In this document: positions 47,835 through 57,384 of the stretch, piece by piece
How the letters are laid out: each line of letters opens with the position of its first letter
How positions within the stretch are numbered: position 1 is the stretch's first letter
DNA from: Marisediminicola antarctica
GTDB taxonomy: Bacteria > Actinomycetota > Actinomycetes > Actinomycetales > Microbacteriaceae
Reading direction: 5' to 3'
Length of the DNA: 64,000 nt
Assembly (NCBI RefSeq): GCF_009930795.1
Contig: NZ_CP017146.1
Location: 372,001-436,000, forward strand
Program-made: the position numbers and the translations under genes
The notes under the pieces: generated by a model
What the model saw: the letters and a program-made list of their open reading frames with translations, nothing else
Databases searched by the model: none
Told to the model about the DNA's origin: nothing

Positions 47835-50022
47835 GTGCCTTCGCAGCGGTATTCGATTCGGGTGCGTCTGGCCCGGGCGCACCCATAGGCTCCTGCGCGG
47901 CCGTGTCGGTCGTTGCAGCACCCTCGGCCGGCCGACGGCTCCGGCGGACTGTGCGGATGATGCCAAGCACGAAGACCAGGAGGAGGAGCCCCGCAAGAAC
48001 TGATGTGACGGCTGTCTCCCAGCCGGCTTGCACGGTGATCTCGGCCTGGGCCGGCTGCGAGATGGGCACGCCGGTCTCGCTCGTGAGCGAGATGGTGATG
48101 ACGACCTTGCCGTTCGCCACGGATTGGACCGGGATGGACGCTCGGTTCTGCGAGTTTGCCGCGATCTCCACCCGCACCTGGGGTTCGGTTACATCGAGGA
48201 TGGCCGTTCGGGAGGTAACGGTGACGATGACCGTGACCGGTACCGACAGGTTGTTGCTGATGGTGATCGGCAGCGGTCCGCTGTCGGACCACTGGGTGAT
48301 GGTGGCGGTCTCGACCTGCACCGCGGAGAGGATCTCGCCGGAGGTTGCGAGGTAGTCGGCCACCGCGAGTGCCCACGCCGGTTCCGCCGTGTTCCAGGAC
48401 TGTGAGGCCAGGGCGAGCAGCGACAGCCTCCGCTCGCCGGTGAGCGCGCTTGGATCGGCAACGATCGTAGCGAATTGCGCCACCGCCGCCTCGGAGGCGA
48501 ACATCGATTGGAGACCCTGGATCTGCTCGGCTGCGACCGGCATGTCGACGATCTCGCGAGCGGCGGGGGGCGAGGCTCTGGCGTCGTCGAGCGTGGCCGG
48601 CGCCGACCAGCCGATCGCGCCGACTGCAGCGATGGTGTCGGACAGCCGGAAGCCGCCGAGTGCGTCGCCGCGGCCGAGTGTGGCAAGCACGGTGCGGCCG
48701 GCATCGGCATCCGGGTCCTCGGTGGCGAGCGTCGCGAGCGAGGCCGTCAGCCGCACCATCGCCGCCTCCCAGCTTGCGACGGTGGGGGCGTCGACAGCGT
48801 CGCTCAGCAGGTCGGAGATCACGGCGTCTGAGGTGAGCACCGTCCGTCCGCCAATCGTTCCGGCGGCGTTCCCCGTTGTGACGTCCTCGTCGAGGGTGGA
48901 GTTCGCCGAGGAGACGATCGTGGTCTCGAGCCCGGCGGCGGCGAAGGTGTCGAGGTCCGTCTCGACGACGGTTCCGGCACGTGGCCACGCGATGCCGGTG
49001 GTGCTGTAGTTCCACTCGAGAAGCGATTCCAGGGTCGGAGCCACGGGAGTTGTCGGTTCGGCAGAGGGCGAGGGGCTCGGCGAGGCAGCGTCAGACCCGG
49101 CCCCCTCGGGGAAGAGGTCGGTATTGATCGCGAAGCTCGCGGGCCGGAGCACGACACCGCCCGCTTGGCTCGTTGCGGCGATGTCGGTGTCGGCGTAGGT
49201 GAGCGGGAAGGTCTGGTTGGGGGCGGATTCGAGCCGCGCCAGCCAGTCGGTCACCGACTCGGGGGCGGAGGTGCCGAGCAGCCGGATCGAGGCGATGATG
49301 CGCGGATCGATGGCGAGCGCGACCGGGCGGCCGAAGGCGGCGTCGAGCTGGCGGGTGAGCAGCCCACCCGGCGATGTGTAGGACTCGAGAAGTTCGCCGG
49401 TCACCACGCCCGAGGTCGAGGCGGGCAGGGTGATCGGGAGGGCTATCGCCAATCCCGTCGGGGTGAATCCAGCATCGGGGTTGACCGTGATGGTCGACCG
49501 TCCCTCGCCCTGGCGGTTGTCGGCCGACGCCACCAGCACCGAGAGGCGTCGAGCGCCGAACGGGGCCGTCTCGTCGAAGCCGGCCACTTCGGCAGGCACG
49601 ACGATCGTCGCCAGGGCGGTCGATTCGCCGGGGAACAGCTCGGGAGAGCCCACCCGTGCAATGACGTCGCCGCGGTCCGACTCGAGGGGGAGGGCGGCAT
49701 CCGGTTGCGCGAGCCAGGTCGCGAGGCTGGCCCGACCGTCGACAACGGCGCGGTCGAGGTACACGGTTGCGGTGCCGGCGGGGAGGGTGTCGCTCGAGCG
49801 GTTGGCGACTACTACCGACAGGGTGAGGTCGTCGCCGGGACGGAGGATCCCGGAGGCGGCCGGCACGACATCGACCGAGATCTCGGCGGTGGCCGCAGGG
49901 GACTCGACCAGCGGTACGGCCGCCGTCGCGGCGGCACCCGGTGCGGCGGGACCCAGCGCGGCGGGCGCAACGAACGCGCCGACGACGACGGCGAGCGCGA
50001 GGAGGGGTCTGATGATTCTCAT
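47827..50022 (-). CDS. DUF6049 cell-surface protein
   Basis: A 731-residue protein with a signal peptide (RPLLALAVVVGAFVAPAALG), a long extracellular region with two beta-sandwich-like stretches (ISVDVVPAASGILRPGDDLT near the start and a similar VTVIVTV stretch near residue 600), and a C-terminal transmembrane helix (VTSVLAGLLLLVFVLGIIRT) with a short charged tail. This family always sits beside murJ in actinobacteria (Rv3909 next to Rv3910 in M. tuberculosis) and is presumed to support envelope assembly. Its activity is unknown. ATG 50022 gives the signal peptide. Confidence 0.85.
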   Translation of the reverse strand: MRIIRPLLALAVVVGAFVAPAALGPAAPGAAATAAVPLVESPAATAEISVDVVPAASGILRPGDDLTLSVVVANRSSDTLPAGTATVYLDRAVVDGRASLATWLAQPDAALPLESDRGDVIARVGSPELFPGESTALATIVVPAEVAGFDETAPFGARRLSVLVASADNRQGEGRSTITVNPDAGFTPTGLAIALPITLPASTSGVVTGELLESYTSPGGLLTRQLDAAFGRPVALAIDPRIIASIRLLGTSAPESVTDWLARLESAPNQTFPLTYADTDIAATSQAGGVVLRPASFAINTDLFPEGAGSDAASPSPSPSAEPTTPVAPTLESLLEWNYSTTGIAWPRAGTVVETDLDTFAAAGLETTIVSSANSTLDEDVTTGNAAGTIGGRTVLTSDAVISDLLSDAVDAPTVASWEAAMVRLTASLATLATEDPDADAGRTVLATLGRGDALGGFRLSDTIAAVGAIGWSAPATLDDARASPPAAREIVDMPVAAEQIQGLQSMFASEAAVAQFATIVADPSALTGERRLSLLALASQSWNTAEPAWALAVADYLATSGEILSAVQVETATITQWSDSGPLPITISNNLSVPVTVIVTVTSRTAILDVTEPQVRVEIAANSQNRASIPVQSVANGKVVITISLTSETGVPISQPAQAEITVQAGWETAVTSVLAGLLLLVFVLGIIRTVRRSRRPAEGAATTDTAAQEPMGAPGPDAPESNTAAKARD

Positions 50023-50157
50023 GGCTGGTGATCGATCCGCACGCAACGCAGCGGCCGACAACAAGCGATTCTAGGCCGTCGCCGCCCGTTGGCCCTGAAG
50101 GCGAGGGGCCTCCCCGCGTGGCGGTGCGGTGGCAGGGGTGTGGCAAGCTTGACGACC

Positions 50158-51585
50158 ATGGAGAGCGTCGCTTCGGCAATTAAGAGGCTCGCCGACCTCG
50201 CTGCACTGCCCCACATCTCCCGGCTTTCCGCGGCCTTCGCCGCCGCGGGCCACGAACTCGCCCTCGTCGGCGGGCCCGTCCGCGACGCGTTCATCGGCCG
50301 GCAGCTCAACGACCTCGATTTCGCGACGAGCGCGGTCCCCGACGAGATCCTCGCCGTGGTGAAGCCGCTCGCCGACGTGCACTGGGACATCGGCCGGGCG
50401 TTCGGCACGATCGGTGCCCGTATCGACGGGCACACCGTGGAGATCACGACGTACCGCACCGACGCCTACGACGGGGAGACCCGCAAGCCCCTCGTGGAGT
50501 TCGGCGACAGCCTCGAGGGCGACCTCGTCCGTCGCGATTTCACGATCAACGCGATGGCCCTGCGCTTGCCGGAGCTCGTGCTCGTCGACCCCTCCGGCGG
50601 ACTTGATGACCTGCTCGCCGGACGCATCACGACGCCCGGTGCCCCCGAGGAATCCTTCGGCGACGACCCGCTGCGGATGCTGCGCGCCGCGCGTTTCACC
50701 TCCCAGCTCGGTTTCACGGTCGCGGAGCCGACGCGGGCGGCGATGGCCGCCCTCGCCGCGCAGATCAGCATCGTCTCTGTCGAGAGGATCAGCGATGAAC
50801 TGTCGAAGCTGCTGCGCACGCCGCGTCCTCGGGTCGGGCTCGAACTGCTCGATGTGACGGGGATCGCGGCCCTCGTGCTGCCCGAGTTCCCCGCCCTGCG
50901 GCTCGAGATCGACGAGCACCACCACCACAAGGACGTCTACGAGCACAGCCTCACGGTGCTCGACCAGGTCATCGAGCTCGAGGCATCCCGGTCGCATCCA
51001 GAGTCCCCCGACCTGGTGCTGCGCATGGCGGCCCTGCTGCACGACATCGGCAAGCCGTCGACGAAGCGCACCGAGCCGGGCGGCGTGGTCACGTTCCACC
51101 ACCACGACGTGGTCGGCGCGAAGATGGTGGCCAAGCGCCTCAAGGCCCTGCGCTTCGACAAGCAGTTCATCGCCGACGTCGCGCGGCTTGTCGAGCTGCA
51201 CCTGCGGTTCTTCGGCTACACCGAGGGTGCCTGGACCGATTCGGCCGTGCGCCGCTACGTGCGCGATGCCGGGCCGCTGCTGGAGCGGCTCCACATCCTC
51301 GTGCGCGCCGACGTCACGACCCGCAACCGGCGCAAGGCCGACCGCCTCTCCTTCGCCTACGACGACCTCGAGGACCGCATTGCGGCGCTCTCCGAGCAGG
51401 AGGAGCTTGCCGCCATCCGCCCTGACCTGGACGGCGAGCAGATTATGCAGACCCTCGGCATCCGGCCCGGGCGAGAGGTGGGCGAGGCCTACCGGTTCCT
51501 GCTTGAGCTGCGCCTCGACGAGGGTGCTCTGGGCACCGAGGAGGCGACCGCTCGCCTTCGCGCCTGGTGGGCCTCCCGCGCCTGA
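50158..51585 (+). CDS. pcnA: CCA tRNA nucleotidyltransferase
   Basis: A 475-residue class II nucleotidyltransferase. The catalytic region has LVGGPVRDAFIGRQLNDLDF and RRDFTINAMA. The second part is an HD domain (KDVYEHSLTVL, LLHDIGKPSTK, FHHHDVVGA). It adds or repairs the 3' CCA of tRNAs, needed here because the tRNA-Ala and tRNA-Ile genes lack an encoded CCA. ATG 50158 is chosen; the frame continues upstream but looks non-coding. It is divergent from DUF6049/murJ, the usual actinobacterial order. Confidence 0.95.
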   Translation: MESVASAIKRLADLAALPHISRLSAAFAAAGHELALVGGPVRDAFIGRQLNDLDFATSAVPDEILAVVKPLADVHWDIGRAFGTIGARIDGHTVEITTYRTDAYDGETRKPLVEFGDSLEGDLVRRDFTINAMALRLPELVLVDPSGGLDDLLAGRITTPGAPEESFGDDPLRMLRAARFTSQLGFTVAEPTRAAMAALAAQISIVSVERISDELSKLLRTPRPRVGLELLDVTGIAALVLPEFPALRLEIDEHHHHKDVYEHSLTVLDQVIELEASRSHPESPDLVLRMAALLHDIGKPSTKRTEPGGVVTFHHHDVVGAKMVAKRLKALRFDKQFIADVARLVELHLRFFGYTEGAWTDSAVRRYVRDAGPLLERLHILVRADVTTRNRRKADRLSFAYDDLEDRIAALSEQEELAAIRPDLDGEQIMQTLGIRPGREVGEAYRFLLELRLDEGALGTEEATARLRAWWASRA

Positions 51586-51608
51586 CAAGCGCCCGACAGG
51601 CCACGTCG

Positions 51609-51765
51609 GTGCCTTTCGCTATTTCTGTGCCTTTCGCTATTCAGGAGTGGTGGGCGGTATTCAGGAGTGCGACGCGGTTGGACGAAGTCGGATGTCCGGG
51701 TTGGTCAGGTTGGTCAGACCGCCGGCCCCGACAACTCCTGAATACTGGCCACTGTTCCTGAATAA
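51609..51765. repeat. Direct and inverted repeats between pcnA and ino1
   Basis: GTGCCTTTCGCTATT occurs at 51609-51623 and 51627-51641. TATTCAGGAGT occurs at 51638-51648 and 51658-51668, its exact inverse ACTCCTGAATA at 51734-51744, and the variant TTCCTGAATAA at 51755. The arms could pair across about 70 bp. Confidence 0.8.
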
Positions 51766-51776
51766 TGACAGCGCGA

Positions 51777-52847
51777 TCAGGCGTTGTCGCGGATGAACTG
51801 CTCGAGCAGCTCTCGCGCGACCGGGTCCGGGTACTGCGTTGGCGGCGACTTCATGAAATAGGCGGATGCTGACTCCACGGGGCCGCCCTGGCCGGCGTCA
51901 AGCGCGACCTTTGCCGCGCGGATCGCGTCGATGACCACTCCGGCGGAGTTGGGTGAGTCCCACACCTCGAGCTTGTACTCGAGCGTCGTCGGCGCGTTGC
52001 CGAAGCCGTGGCCCTCGAGGCGCACGAAGGCGAGCTTGCGGTCGTCGAGCCACGGGATGTGGTCGCTCGGGCCGATGTGCACGTCGCGCGCATTGATTTC
52101 GTTGTCGATGTTGCTGGTGACGGCCTGCGTCTTGGAGATCTTCTTCGATTGCAGCCGGCGCCGCTCGAGCATGTTCTTGAAGTCCATGTTGCCGCCGACG
52201 TTCAGCTGGTACGTGCGGTCGAGCACGAGCCCGCGCTCTTCGAACAGGCGGGCGAGCACGCGGTGGGTGATCGTCGCGCCGAGCTGGCTCTTGATGTCGT
52301 CGCCGACGATGGGCACGCCGGCTGCGGTGAACTTGGCCGCCCACTCCGGGTCGCTCGCAATGAACACCGGCAGGGCGTTGACGAACGCCACACCCGCGTC
52401 GATCGACGCCTGTGCATAGAACTTCGCGGCCTCCTCGCTGCCGACCGGAAGGTAGCAGACGAGCACATCGACGGAGGCGGCGCGGAGCGCCTGCGTCACG
52501 TCGATGACCGCGGCATCCGATTCCTCGATCGTGTCGAGGTAATACTCGCCGAGCCCGTCGAGGGTCGGTCCGCGCTGCACGGTCACGCCGGTCGGGGCGA
52601 CCTCGGCGAAGGCGAGCGTGTTGTTCTCGCTGGCCCAGATGGCGTCGGCGAGGTCGACTCCGACCTTGGCGGCGTCGACGTCGAAGGCGGCGACGAACTC
52701 GACGTCGCCGACGGAATACGGCCCGAACCGGTTGTGCATGAGACCGGGGATGACCTCGTCGGCGGCGGCGTCACGATAGAACGTGACTCCCTGGACGAGG
52801 GCGTTGGCGCAGTTTCCCACTCCGACGATAGCGACGCGAAGAGACAT
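51777..52847 (-). CDS. ino1: Inositol-3-phosphate synthase
   Basis: A 356-residue enzyme of the short bacterial myo-inositol-phosphate synthase family. The NAD-binding [13 protein letters not shown] is at the N-terminus, and family motifs include [13 protein letters not shown], and [20 protein letters not shown]. It converts glucose-6-phosphate to inositol-3-phosphate, the precursor of phosphatidylinositol, mannosylated lipids and mycothiol in actinobacteria. ATG 52847 has AAGGAG nine bases upstream. It is divergent from rpsF. Confidence 0.95.
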   Translation of the reverse strand: MSLRVAIVGVGNCANALVQGVTFYRDAAADEVIPGLMHNRFGPYSVGDVEFVAAFDVDAAKVGVDLADAIWASENNTLAFAEVAPTGVTVQRGPTLDGLGEYYLDTIEESDAAVIDVTQALRAASVDVLVCYLPVGSEEAAKFYAQASIDAGVAFVNALPVFIASDPEWAAKFTAAGVPIVGDDIKSQLGATITHRVLARLFEERGLVLDRTYQLNVGGNMDFKNMLERRRLQSKKISKTQAVTSNIDNEINARDVHIGPSDHIPWLDDRKLAFVRLEGHGFGNAPTTLEYKLEVWDSPNSAGVVIDAIRAAKVALDAGQGGPVESASAYFMKSPPTQYPDPVARELLEQFIRDNA

Positions 52848-52951
52848 GAATTCGAGCTCCTTGATAGTTACAGTGTTCGCTGACTACACTAGGCAGGTTG
52901 CCCGGGCTCATTTGACACGCTCACTGAGCCGGGCGCACATGTAACCCTCCT

Positions 52952-52970
52952 GTCACAGACCGTCTGTGAC
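52952..52970 (+). promoter_or_regulatory. Perfect hairpin in the rpsF leader
   Basis: GTCACAGACCGTCTGTGAC forms an 8-bp stem closed by the trinucleotide CCG and lies 28 bp before the rpsF start. A second inverted repeat (CCCGGGCTCA / TGAGCCGGG) lies at about 52901-52933. CCG is the element recognised in known S6:S18 autoregulatory leaders, so this may be such a site. Confidence 0.4.
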
Positions 52971-52998
52971 CGTTTAGTCCGAAGGAGGTGGGTTAGTC

Positions 52999-53454
52999 AT
53001 GCAGCAATACGAACTTATGGTCATCCTCGATCCAGAGATCGATGAGCGCACCGTCGCTCCCAGCCTCGACAAGTTCCTCAATGTCATCCGCAACGCGGGT
53101 GGGTCGATCGACAAGGTCGACGTCTGGGGACGCCGTCGTCTGGCGTACGAGATCAACAAGAAGACCGAGGGCATCTATGCCGTCGTCGCGTTGACCTCCG
53201 ACTCCGCCGCGACCGTCGAGCTCGACCGCCAGCTCAAGCTCAGCGAAGCAGTCATGCGCACCAAGGTGCTTCGCGCCGAGGAAGCCATCGCCCAGGTCGC
53301 CGAAGCCGCCAAGCTCTCCGCAGAGAAGGCAGCCCGCAAGGCAGCCGCTCCCGCGAAGGCCGCTCCGGTCTCTGACGATTCCGCCGCGAAGGTCGCCGCC
53401 GCGCCGAAGGCACCGGCAGCTCCTGCCGCGCCTGAAGCACCCGTCGCCGAGTAG
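52999..53454 (+). CDS. rpsF: 30S ribosomal protein S6
   Basis: A 151-residue protein. Residues 1-97 are the S6 fold ([19 protein letters not shown], then [17 protein letters not shown]). The remaining 50 or so are an Ala/Lys/Pro-rich tail not found in most S6 proteins, probably flexible. ATG 52999 has GGAGGT eleven bases upstream. It starts the rpsF-ssb-rpsR-rplI operon; its stop is 3 bp before ssb. Confidence 0.96.
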   Translation: MQQYELMVILDPEIDERTVAPSLDKFLNVIRNAGGSIDKVDVWGRRRLAYEINKKTEGIYAVVALTSDSAATVELDRQLKLSEAVMRTKVLRAEEAIAQVAEAAKLSAEKAARKAAAPAKAAPVSDDSAAKVAAAPKAPAAPAAPEAPVAE

Positions 53455-53457
53455 CTC

Positions 53458-53994
53458 ATGGCTGGCGAAACAGTAATCACCGTGGTGGGTAACCTCACCA
53501 GCGACCCGGAGCTGCGGTACACGCAGAACGGGCTGGCGGTTGCGAACTTCACCATCGCCTCCACACCCCGGAGCTTCGACCGTGCGTCGAACGACTGGAA
53601 GGATGGCGAAGCACTGTTCCTGCGCGCGAGCGTCTGGCGCGAGTTCGCCGAGCATGTCGCCGGTTCGCTGACGAAGGGTTCGCGCGTTGTTGCGACCGGT
53701 CGTCTGAAGCAGCGGTCGTACGAGACCAAAGAGGGCGAGAAGCGCACCAGCATCGAGCTCGAGGTCGACGAGATCGGTCCTTCGCTTCGCTACGCGACGG
53801 CTCAGGTCACGCGCACGTCGAGCTCCCGCGAAGGCGGCAGCGGCGGCAACAGCAGCGGCGGCGGTAACCCGCAGCAGCAACGCGGCCAGGTCGCCGAAGA
53901 GCCGTGGGCGCCATCCGCTCCTGCGGCCGCCTCGGGCGCAGGCGGAGACGTCTGGAACACGCCCGGCAGCTTCAACGACGAGACCCCGTTCTAA
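53458..53994 (+). CDS. ssb: Single-stranded DNA-binding protein
   Basis: A 178-residue SSB. The OB-fold covers about residues 1-115 ([29 protein letters not shown]). A Gly/Ser/Gln-rich flexible linker follows, ending in the acidic tip NDETPF that recruits repair and replication proteins. It protects single-stranded DNA at forks. It is encoded between S6 and S18, the widespread arrangement. Confidence 0.96.
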   Translation: MAGETVITVVGNLTSDPELRYTQNGLAVANFTIASTPRSFDRASNDWKDGEALFLRASVWREFAEHVAGSLTKGSRVVATGRLKQRSYETKEGEKRTSIELEVDEIGPSLRYATAQVTRTSSSREGGSGGNSSGGGNPQQQRGQVAEEPWAPSAPAAASGAGGDVWNTPGSFNDETPF

Positions 53995-54042
53995 TACGCG
54001 GTCTCGCCCCACATCATTACCTCTACTGAAAGCAGATAAATC

Positions 54043-54306
54043 ATGGCTGGAAAGAGCAGCGGCGATCGCCGCAAGCCCCTCCGGACTGCCAAGGGCGGCA
54101 AACCCGTCGCCCCGGCGAAGTCCATTCGCGTCGGCGTCATCGACTACAAGGATGTTGCAACGCTTCGCAAGTTCATTTCCGAGCGTGGAAAGATCCGCGC
54201 TCGCCGTATTACCGGTGTCTCCGTTCAGGAGCAGCGTCTCATCGCCCGTGCCGTCAAGAACGCACGCGAGATGGCACTGCTGCCCTACGCCGGCTCAGGC
54301 CGTTAA
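54043..54306 (+). CDS. rpsR: 30S ribosomal protein S18
   Basis: An 87-residue basic protein with the S18 core [19 protein letters not shown], then [20 protein letters not shown]. It has no N-terminal Cys quartet, so it is the zinc-free type. ATG 54043 lies 48 bp after ssb, preceded by GAAAG. Confidence 0.97.
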   Translation: MAGKSSGDRRKPLRTAKGGKPVAPAKSIRVGVIDYKDVATLRKFISERGKIRARRITGVSVQEQRLIARAVKNAREMALLPYAGSGR

Positions 54307-54317
54307 GGAGCCCTGAC

Positions 54318-54770
54318 ATGTCAAAGCTGATCCTCACGCACGAGGTCACCGGTCTCGGTGCCCCCGGCGACGTCATCGACGTCAAAAACGGCTATGCCCG
54401 TAACTTCCTTGTACCCCAGGGCTTCGCGGTCATGTGGAGCCGGGGCGGCGAAAAGCAGATCGAGCAGATCAAGGCGGCCCGCGCAGCTCACGAGCACGCC
54501 ACGATCGAAGAAGCCAAGGACCTCAAGGCCCGCCTCGAGGCGACCACCGTCACGCTGAAGGTCAAGGCCGGAGCTGGCGGACGCCTGTTCGGGTCGGTCA
54601 AGGCGTCGAACGTGGCCGATGCAGTGGCCGCACAGGGCCTTGGCATCGTTGACAAGCGCAAGATCGAGATCACCTCGGCCATCAAGGCCACCGGTGACCA
54701 CGAGGCATCCATTCGCCTGCGCGACGACCTCACCGCGACCATCACCCTCCGGGTGGTTGCCGCAAAGTAA
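54318..54770 (+). CDS. rplI: 50S ribosomal protein L9
   Basis: A 150-residue L9. The N-domain ([31 protein letters not shown]) binds 23S rRNA. The connecting helix and C-domain follow, with [19 protein letters not shown] 54318 has AAGGAG about eight bases upstream. It is the last gene of the operon and is followed by a strong terminator. Confidence 0.97.
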   Translation: MSKLILTHEVTGLGAPGDVIDVKNGYARNFLVPQGFAVMWSRGGEKQIEQIKAARAAHEHATIEEAKDLKARLEATTVTLKVKAGAGGRLFGSVKASNVADAVAAQGLGIVDKRKIEITSAIKATGDHEASIRLRDDLTATITLRVVAAK

Positions 54771-54786
54771 TACCCTGCAACGGGTG

Positions 54787-54826
54787 GCGGTGGCTCGGAA
54801 CTACGGTTCCGGGCCACCGCTTTTTT
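54787..54826 (+). terminator. Rho-independent terminator after rplI
   Basis: GCGGTGGC...GCCACCGC encloses an inner CGGAAC/GTTCCG stem and TACG loop; six T follow. A textbook intrinsic terminator 16 bp after the stop. Confidence 0.93.
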
Positions 54827-54977
54827 GTACCCTGTCAAGCCCTTTGTGCACAGTGGGGCGTGTCGTTTCACAACCCTCAAGTGGAACTCTAGACATCTTT
54901 CTACACACACCCTGCGCGAATCTAAATGCCTGGTCAGAGGCCAAGTAATATCCGGCAGTACTGGGTTACTAACAATC

Positions 54978-55041
54978 CAGTCCACAGGTTGTGCACACTC
55001 CACACGGCGTTTCGCGCAAACTTTCCACAGGCCTGTCCACA
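54978..55041 (+). promoter_or_regulatory. DnaA-box-like cluster upstream of dnaB
   Basis: CAGTCCACA (54978-54986), CTTTCCACA (55021-55029) and CTGTCCACA (55033-55041) resemble the actinobacterial box TTGTCCACA; the last has one mismatch. They lie about 150-210 bp before dnaB. Apart from these and the rplI terminator I see nothing in the gap 54771-55188. Confidence 0.4.
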
Positions 55042-55188
55042 GGTGGGATTAGGTCCGGTTGGGTTGGCGGGCGCCGTGCTCCTAGTGTGTGACAGCGCGT
55101 CTTACCCCGGGGGGATGATGCTGCACGGTCCGCCGATATCGGCGATGTCGCCGGCATCCGCTACACAAGTCAATGAAGGAGGTCCATC

Positions 55189-56571
55189 GTGTCGATAGCC
55201 CATTTGGGACTCGCGGGACCAGCCGAAGCCCGATCCGATCAGCAGCGGCAGCAGTCCGAGCGCACGCCTCCGCATGACCTGCTCGCGGAGCAGAGCGCCA
55301 TCGGCGGCATGCTCTTGAGCAAGGATGCCGTGGCCGACGTCATCGAGGCGGTGCGGGCGGTGGACTTCTACATGCCCAAGCACGAGATCATCTTCGACGC
55401 GATCCTCTCGCTCTACTCCCACGGCGAGCCGACCGACGTGATCGCGGTCACCGACGAGCTCCTGAAGGCGGGCGAGCTCACCCGGGCGGGCGGCGCGGAC
55501 TACCTGCACACGCTCACCGGACTCGTACCGACCGCAGCGAACGCCGGCTACTACTCCAGCATCGTCGCCGAAAAGGCCGTGCTGCGCCGCCTCGTCGAGG
55601 CGGGCACGCGCATCGTGCAGATGGGCTACGCGAGCGAGGGTGAGGTTGTCGACCTCGTCAACAACGCGCAGGCGGAGATCTACGGGGTTACCGGCGGCGT
55701 CGAGGCGGAGGACTTCATCCCTCTCACGGTCGCCGTCGAGACGGCGATTGGAGAGATCGAGGCGGCCAACGGGCGCGACGGCTCGATGACCGGTGTGCCG
55801 ACGGGCTTCGCCGAACTCGACGACCTCACCAACGGCCTCCACGGCGGGCAGCTCATCATCATCGCGGCCAGGCCGGCACTCGGAAAGTCGACGCTCGCGC
55901 TCGACTTCGCCCGCGCAGCATCCATCAAGCACGACATGCCCTCGATCTTCTTCTCGCTCGAGATGGGGCGGAGCGAGATCGCGATGCGACTGCTCTCGGC
56001 CGAGGCATCCGTTCCCCTGCAGAACATGCGCAAGGGCACCGTCGACTCGCGCGACTGGACCACCATCGCGGCGACCCGCGGCCGGATTAATGACGCGCCG
56101 CTCTATATCGACGACAGCCCCAACATGACGCTCGTCGAGATCCGCGCCAAGTGCCGCAGGCTCAAGCAGAAGGTCGGGCTCAAGCTCGTCATCATCGACT
56201 ACCTGCAGCTGATGACCTCGGGCAAGAAGGTCGAATCGCGCCAGCAGGAGGTCAGCGAGTTCTCGCGCGCACTCAAGCTCCTCGCGAAGGAGCTGCAGGT
56301 GCCGGTCATCGCGCTCTCCCAGCTGAACCGTGGACCGGAACAGCGCACCGACAAGATGCCCGCCATCTCCGACCTCCGCGAGTCAGGCTCGCTCGAGCAG
56401 GACGCCGACATGGTGATTCTGCTGCACCGTGAGAGCGCTTACGAGAAGGAGAACCCACGGGCGGGCGAGGCGGACCTGATCGTCGCCAAGCACCGCAACG
56501 GGCCGACCCGCACGGTGACGGTGGCCTTCCAGGGCCATTTCTCGCGCTTCACCGACATGGCGCCCGCCTAA
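55189..56571 (+). CDS. dnaB: Replicative DNA helicase DnaB
   Basis: A 460-residue hexameric helicase. The N-terminal domain starts PHDLLAEQSAIGGMLLSKDA. The RecA-like motor has Walker A AARPALGKSTLAL, Walker B LVIIDYLQLM, and the late SDLRESGSLEQDADMV motif. No intein is present. GTG 55189 is set by GAAGGAGGT eight bases upstream. In bacteria without DnaC it is presumably handled by DciA, encoded at 31.6 kb. Confidence 0.97.
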   Translation: MSIAHLGLAGPAEARSDQQRQQSERTPPHDLLAEQSAIGGMLLSKDAVADVIEAVRAVDFYMPKHEIIFDAILSLYSHGEPTDVIAVTDELLKAGELTRAGGADYLHTLTGLVPTAANAGYYSSIVAEKAVLRRLVEAGTRIVQMGYASEGEVVDLVNNAQAEIYGVTGGVEAEDFIPLTVAVETAIGEIEAANGRDGSMTGVPTGFAELDDLTNGLHGGQLIIIAARPALGKSTLALDFARAASIKHDMPSIFFSLEMGRSEIAMRLLSAEASVPLQNMRKGTVDSRDWTTIAATRGRINDAPLYIDDSPNMTLVEIRAKCRRLKQKVGLKLVIIDYLQLMTSGKKVESRQQEVSEFSRALKLLAKELQVPVIALSQLNRGPEQRTDKMPAISDLRESGSLEQDADMVILLHRESAYEKENPRAGEADLIVAKHRNGPTRTVTVAFQGHFSRFTDMAPA

Positions 56572-56739
56572 CGAGCCTCTCCATCCGCTATCGACGACGC
56601 TCGGGATGGGCCTCTCGCATGCCGTGAGCGCAGATCGCGTGCCGTGAGCGCAGAGCTCGAGCCGAACTGGCGACGGCGTGCGGTCAGCCGGGGGCACGTA
56701 AACTAACGTCGTTCGTCACTCGAGAAAGGGGTCGTCCTC

Positions 56740-57384
56740 GTGTCAGTTCTCCCGGATGACCCCGCACAGCGCTCCGCCTACTGGCCGCTGCCGATCGCTC
56801 GAGCGGTTCCGGCCGCAGTGCTGGCCGGCATCATCACGTTCTCCGCCGACCACTCGGCCACTCTGGGCCTCATCTCCTTCGGCGGGTTCGCCCTTGTGAC
56901 CGGTGTGCTCCTCGCGGTGCTCGCCTGGCGTCGCCTCGGCGGCATGGCGGTACGGCCGTACCTCCTGGCCCAGGGCATCGTGTCGATTGCGCTCGGTGCC
57001 CTCGCCCTCGCCCTGCCGCGCGGGGTGCCCTCGCTGTTCCTCGTCGTGACCGTGTGGGCCGCCCTGACGGGCGCGCTCGAGCTCTACAGCGGGCTGCGTG
57101 CGCGCCGGCGCCACGTCGCATCCGGGGATCTCCTCACGGTGGGGGCGATCACCGCCGCCGCCGCGATCGTGTTCGTGCTCATCCCGCCCGAGTTCGCCCA
57201 GCAGTTCACCGGTCCCGATGGCGTGGAGCGGAAGCTGGACTCGGCGGTCGTCGCTGTCGGGCTGCTCGGAGCCTACGCTGCGATCATTGCGGTGTTCCTC
57301 GTCATCGCCGGGCTGTCGGCCAAGTGGGGAACCCAGAAGGCCGCCCCGGCCGCATCCGATGCTGTGAAAGGCAAGTCCACGTGA
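56740..57384 (+). CDS. Multi-pass membrane protein, DUF308/HdeD-like
   Basis: A 214-residue protein with about six hydrophobic helices and a short basic C-terminal tail. The helix pattern and Leu/Ala/Gly-rich composition (ALGALALALPRGVPSLFLVV, GALELYSGLRARRRH) resemble HdeD/DUF308 proteins, which are small membrane proteins of unclear function. The start is GTG 56740, with GAAAGG upstream. The stop overlaps the next gene's start as GTGA, so the two are co-translated. Confidence 0.7.
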   Translation: MSVLPDDPAQRSAYWPLPIARAVPAAVLAGIITFSADHSATLGLISFGGFALVTGVLLAVLAWRRLGGMAVRPYLLAQGIVSIALGALALALPRGVPSLFLVVTVWAALTGALELYSGLRARRRHVASGDLLTVGAITAAAAIVFVLIPPEFAQQFTGPDGVERKLDSAVVAVGLLGAYAAIIAVFLVIAGLSAKWGTQKAAPAASDAVKGKST

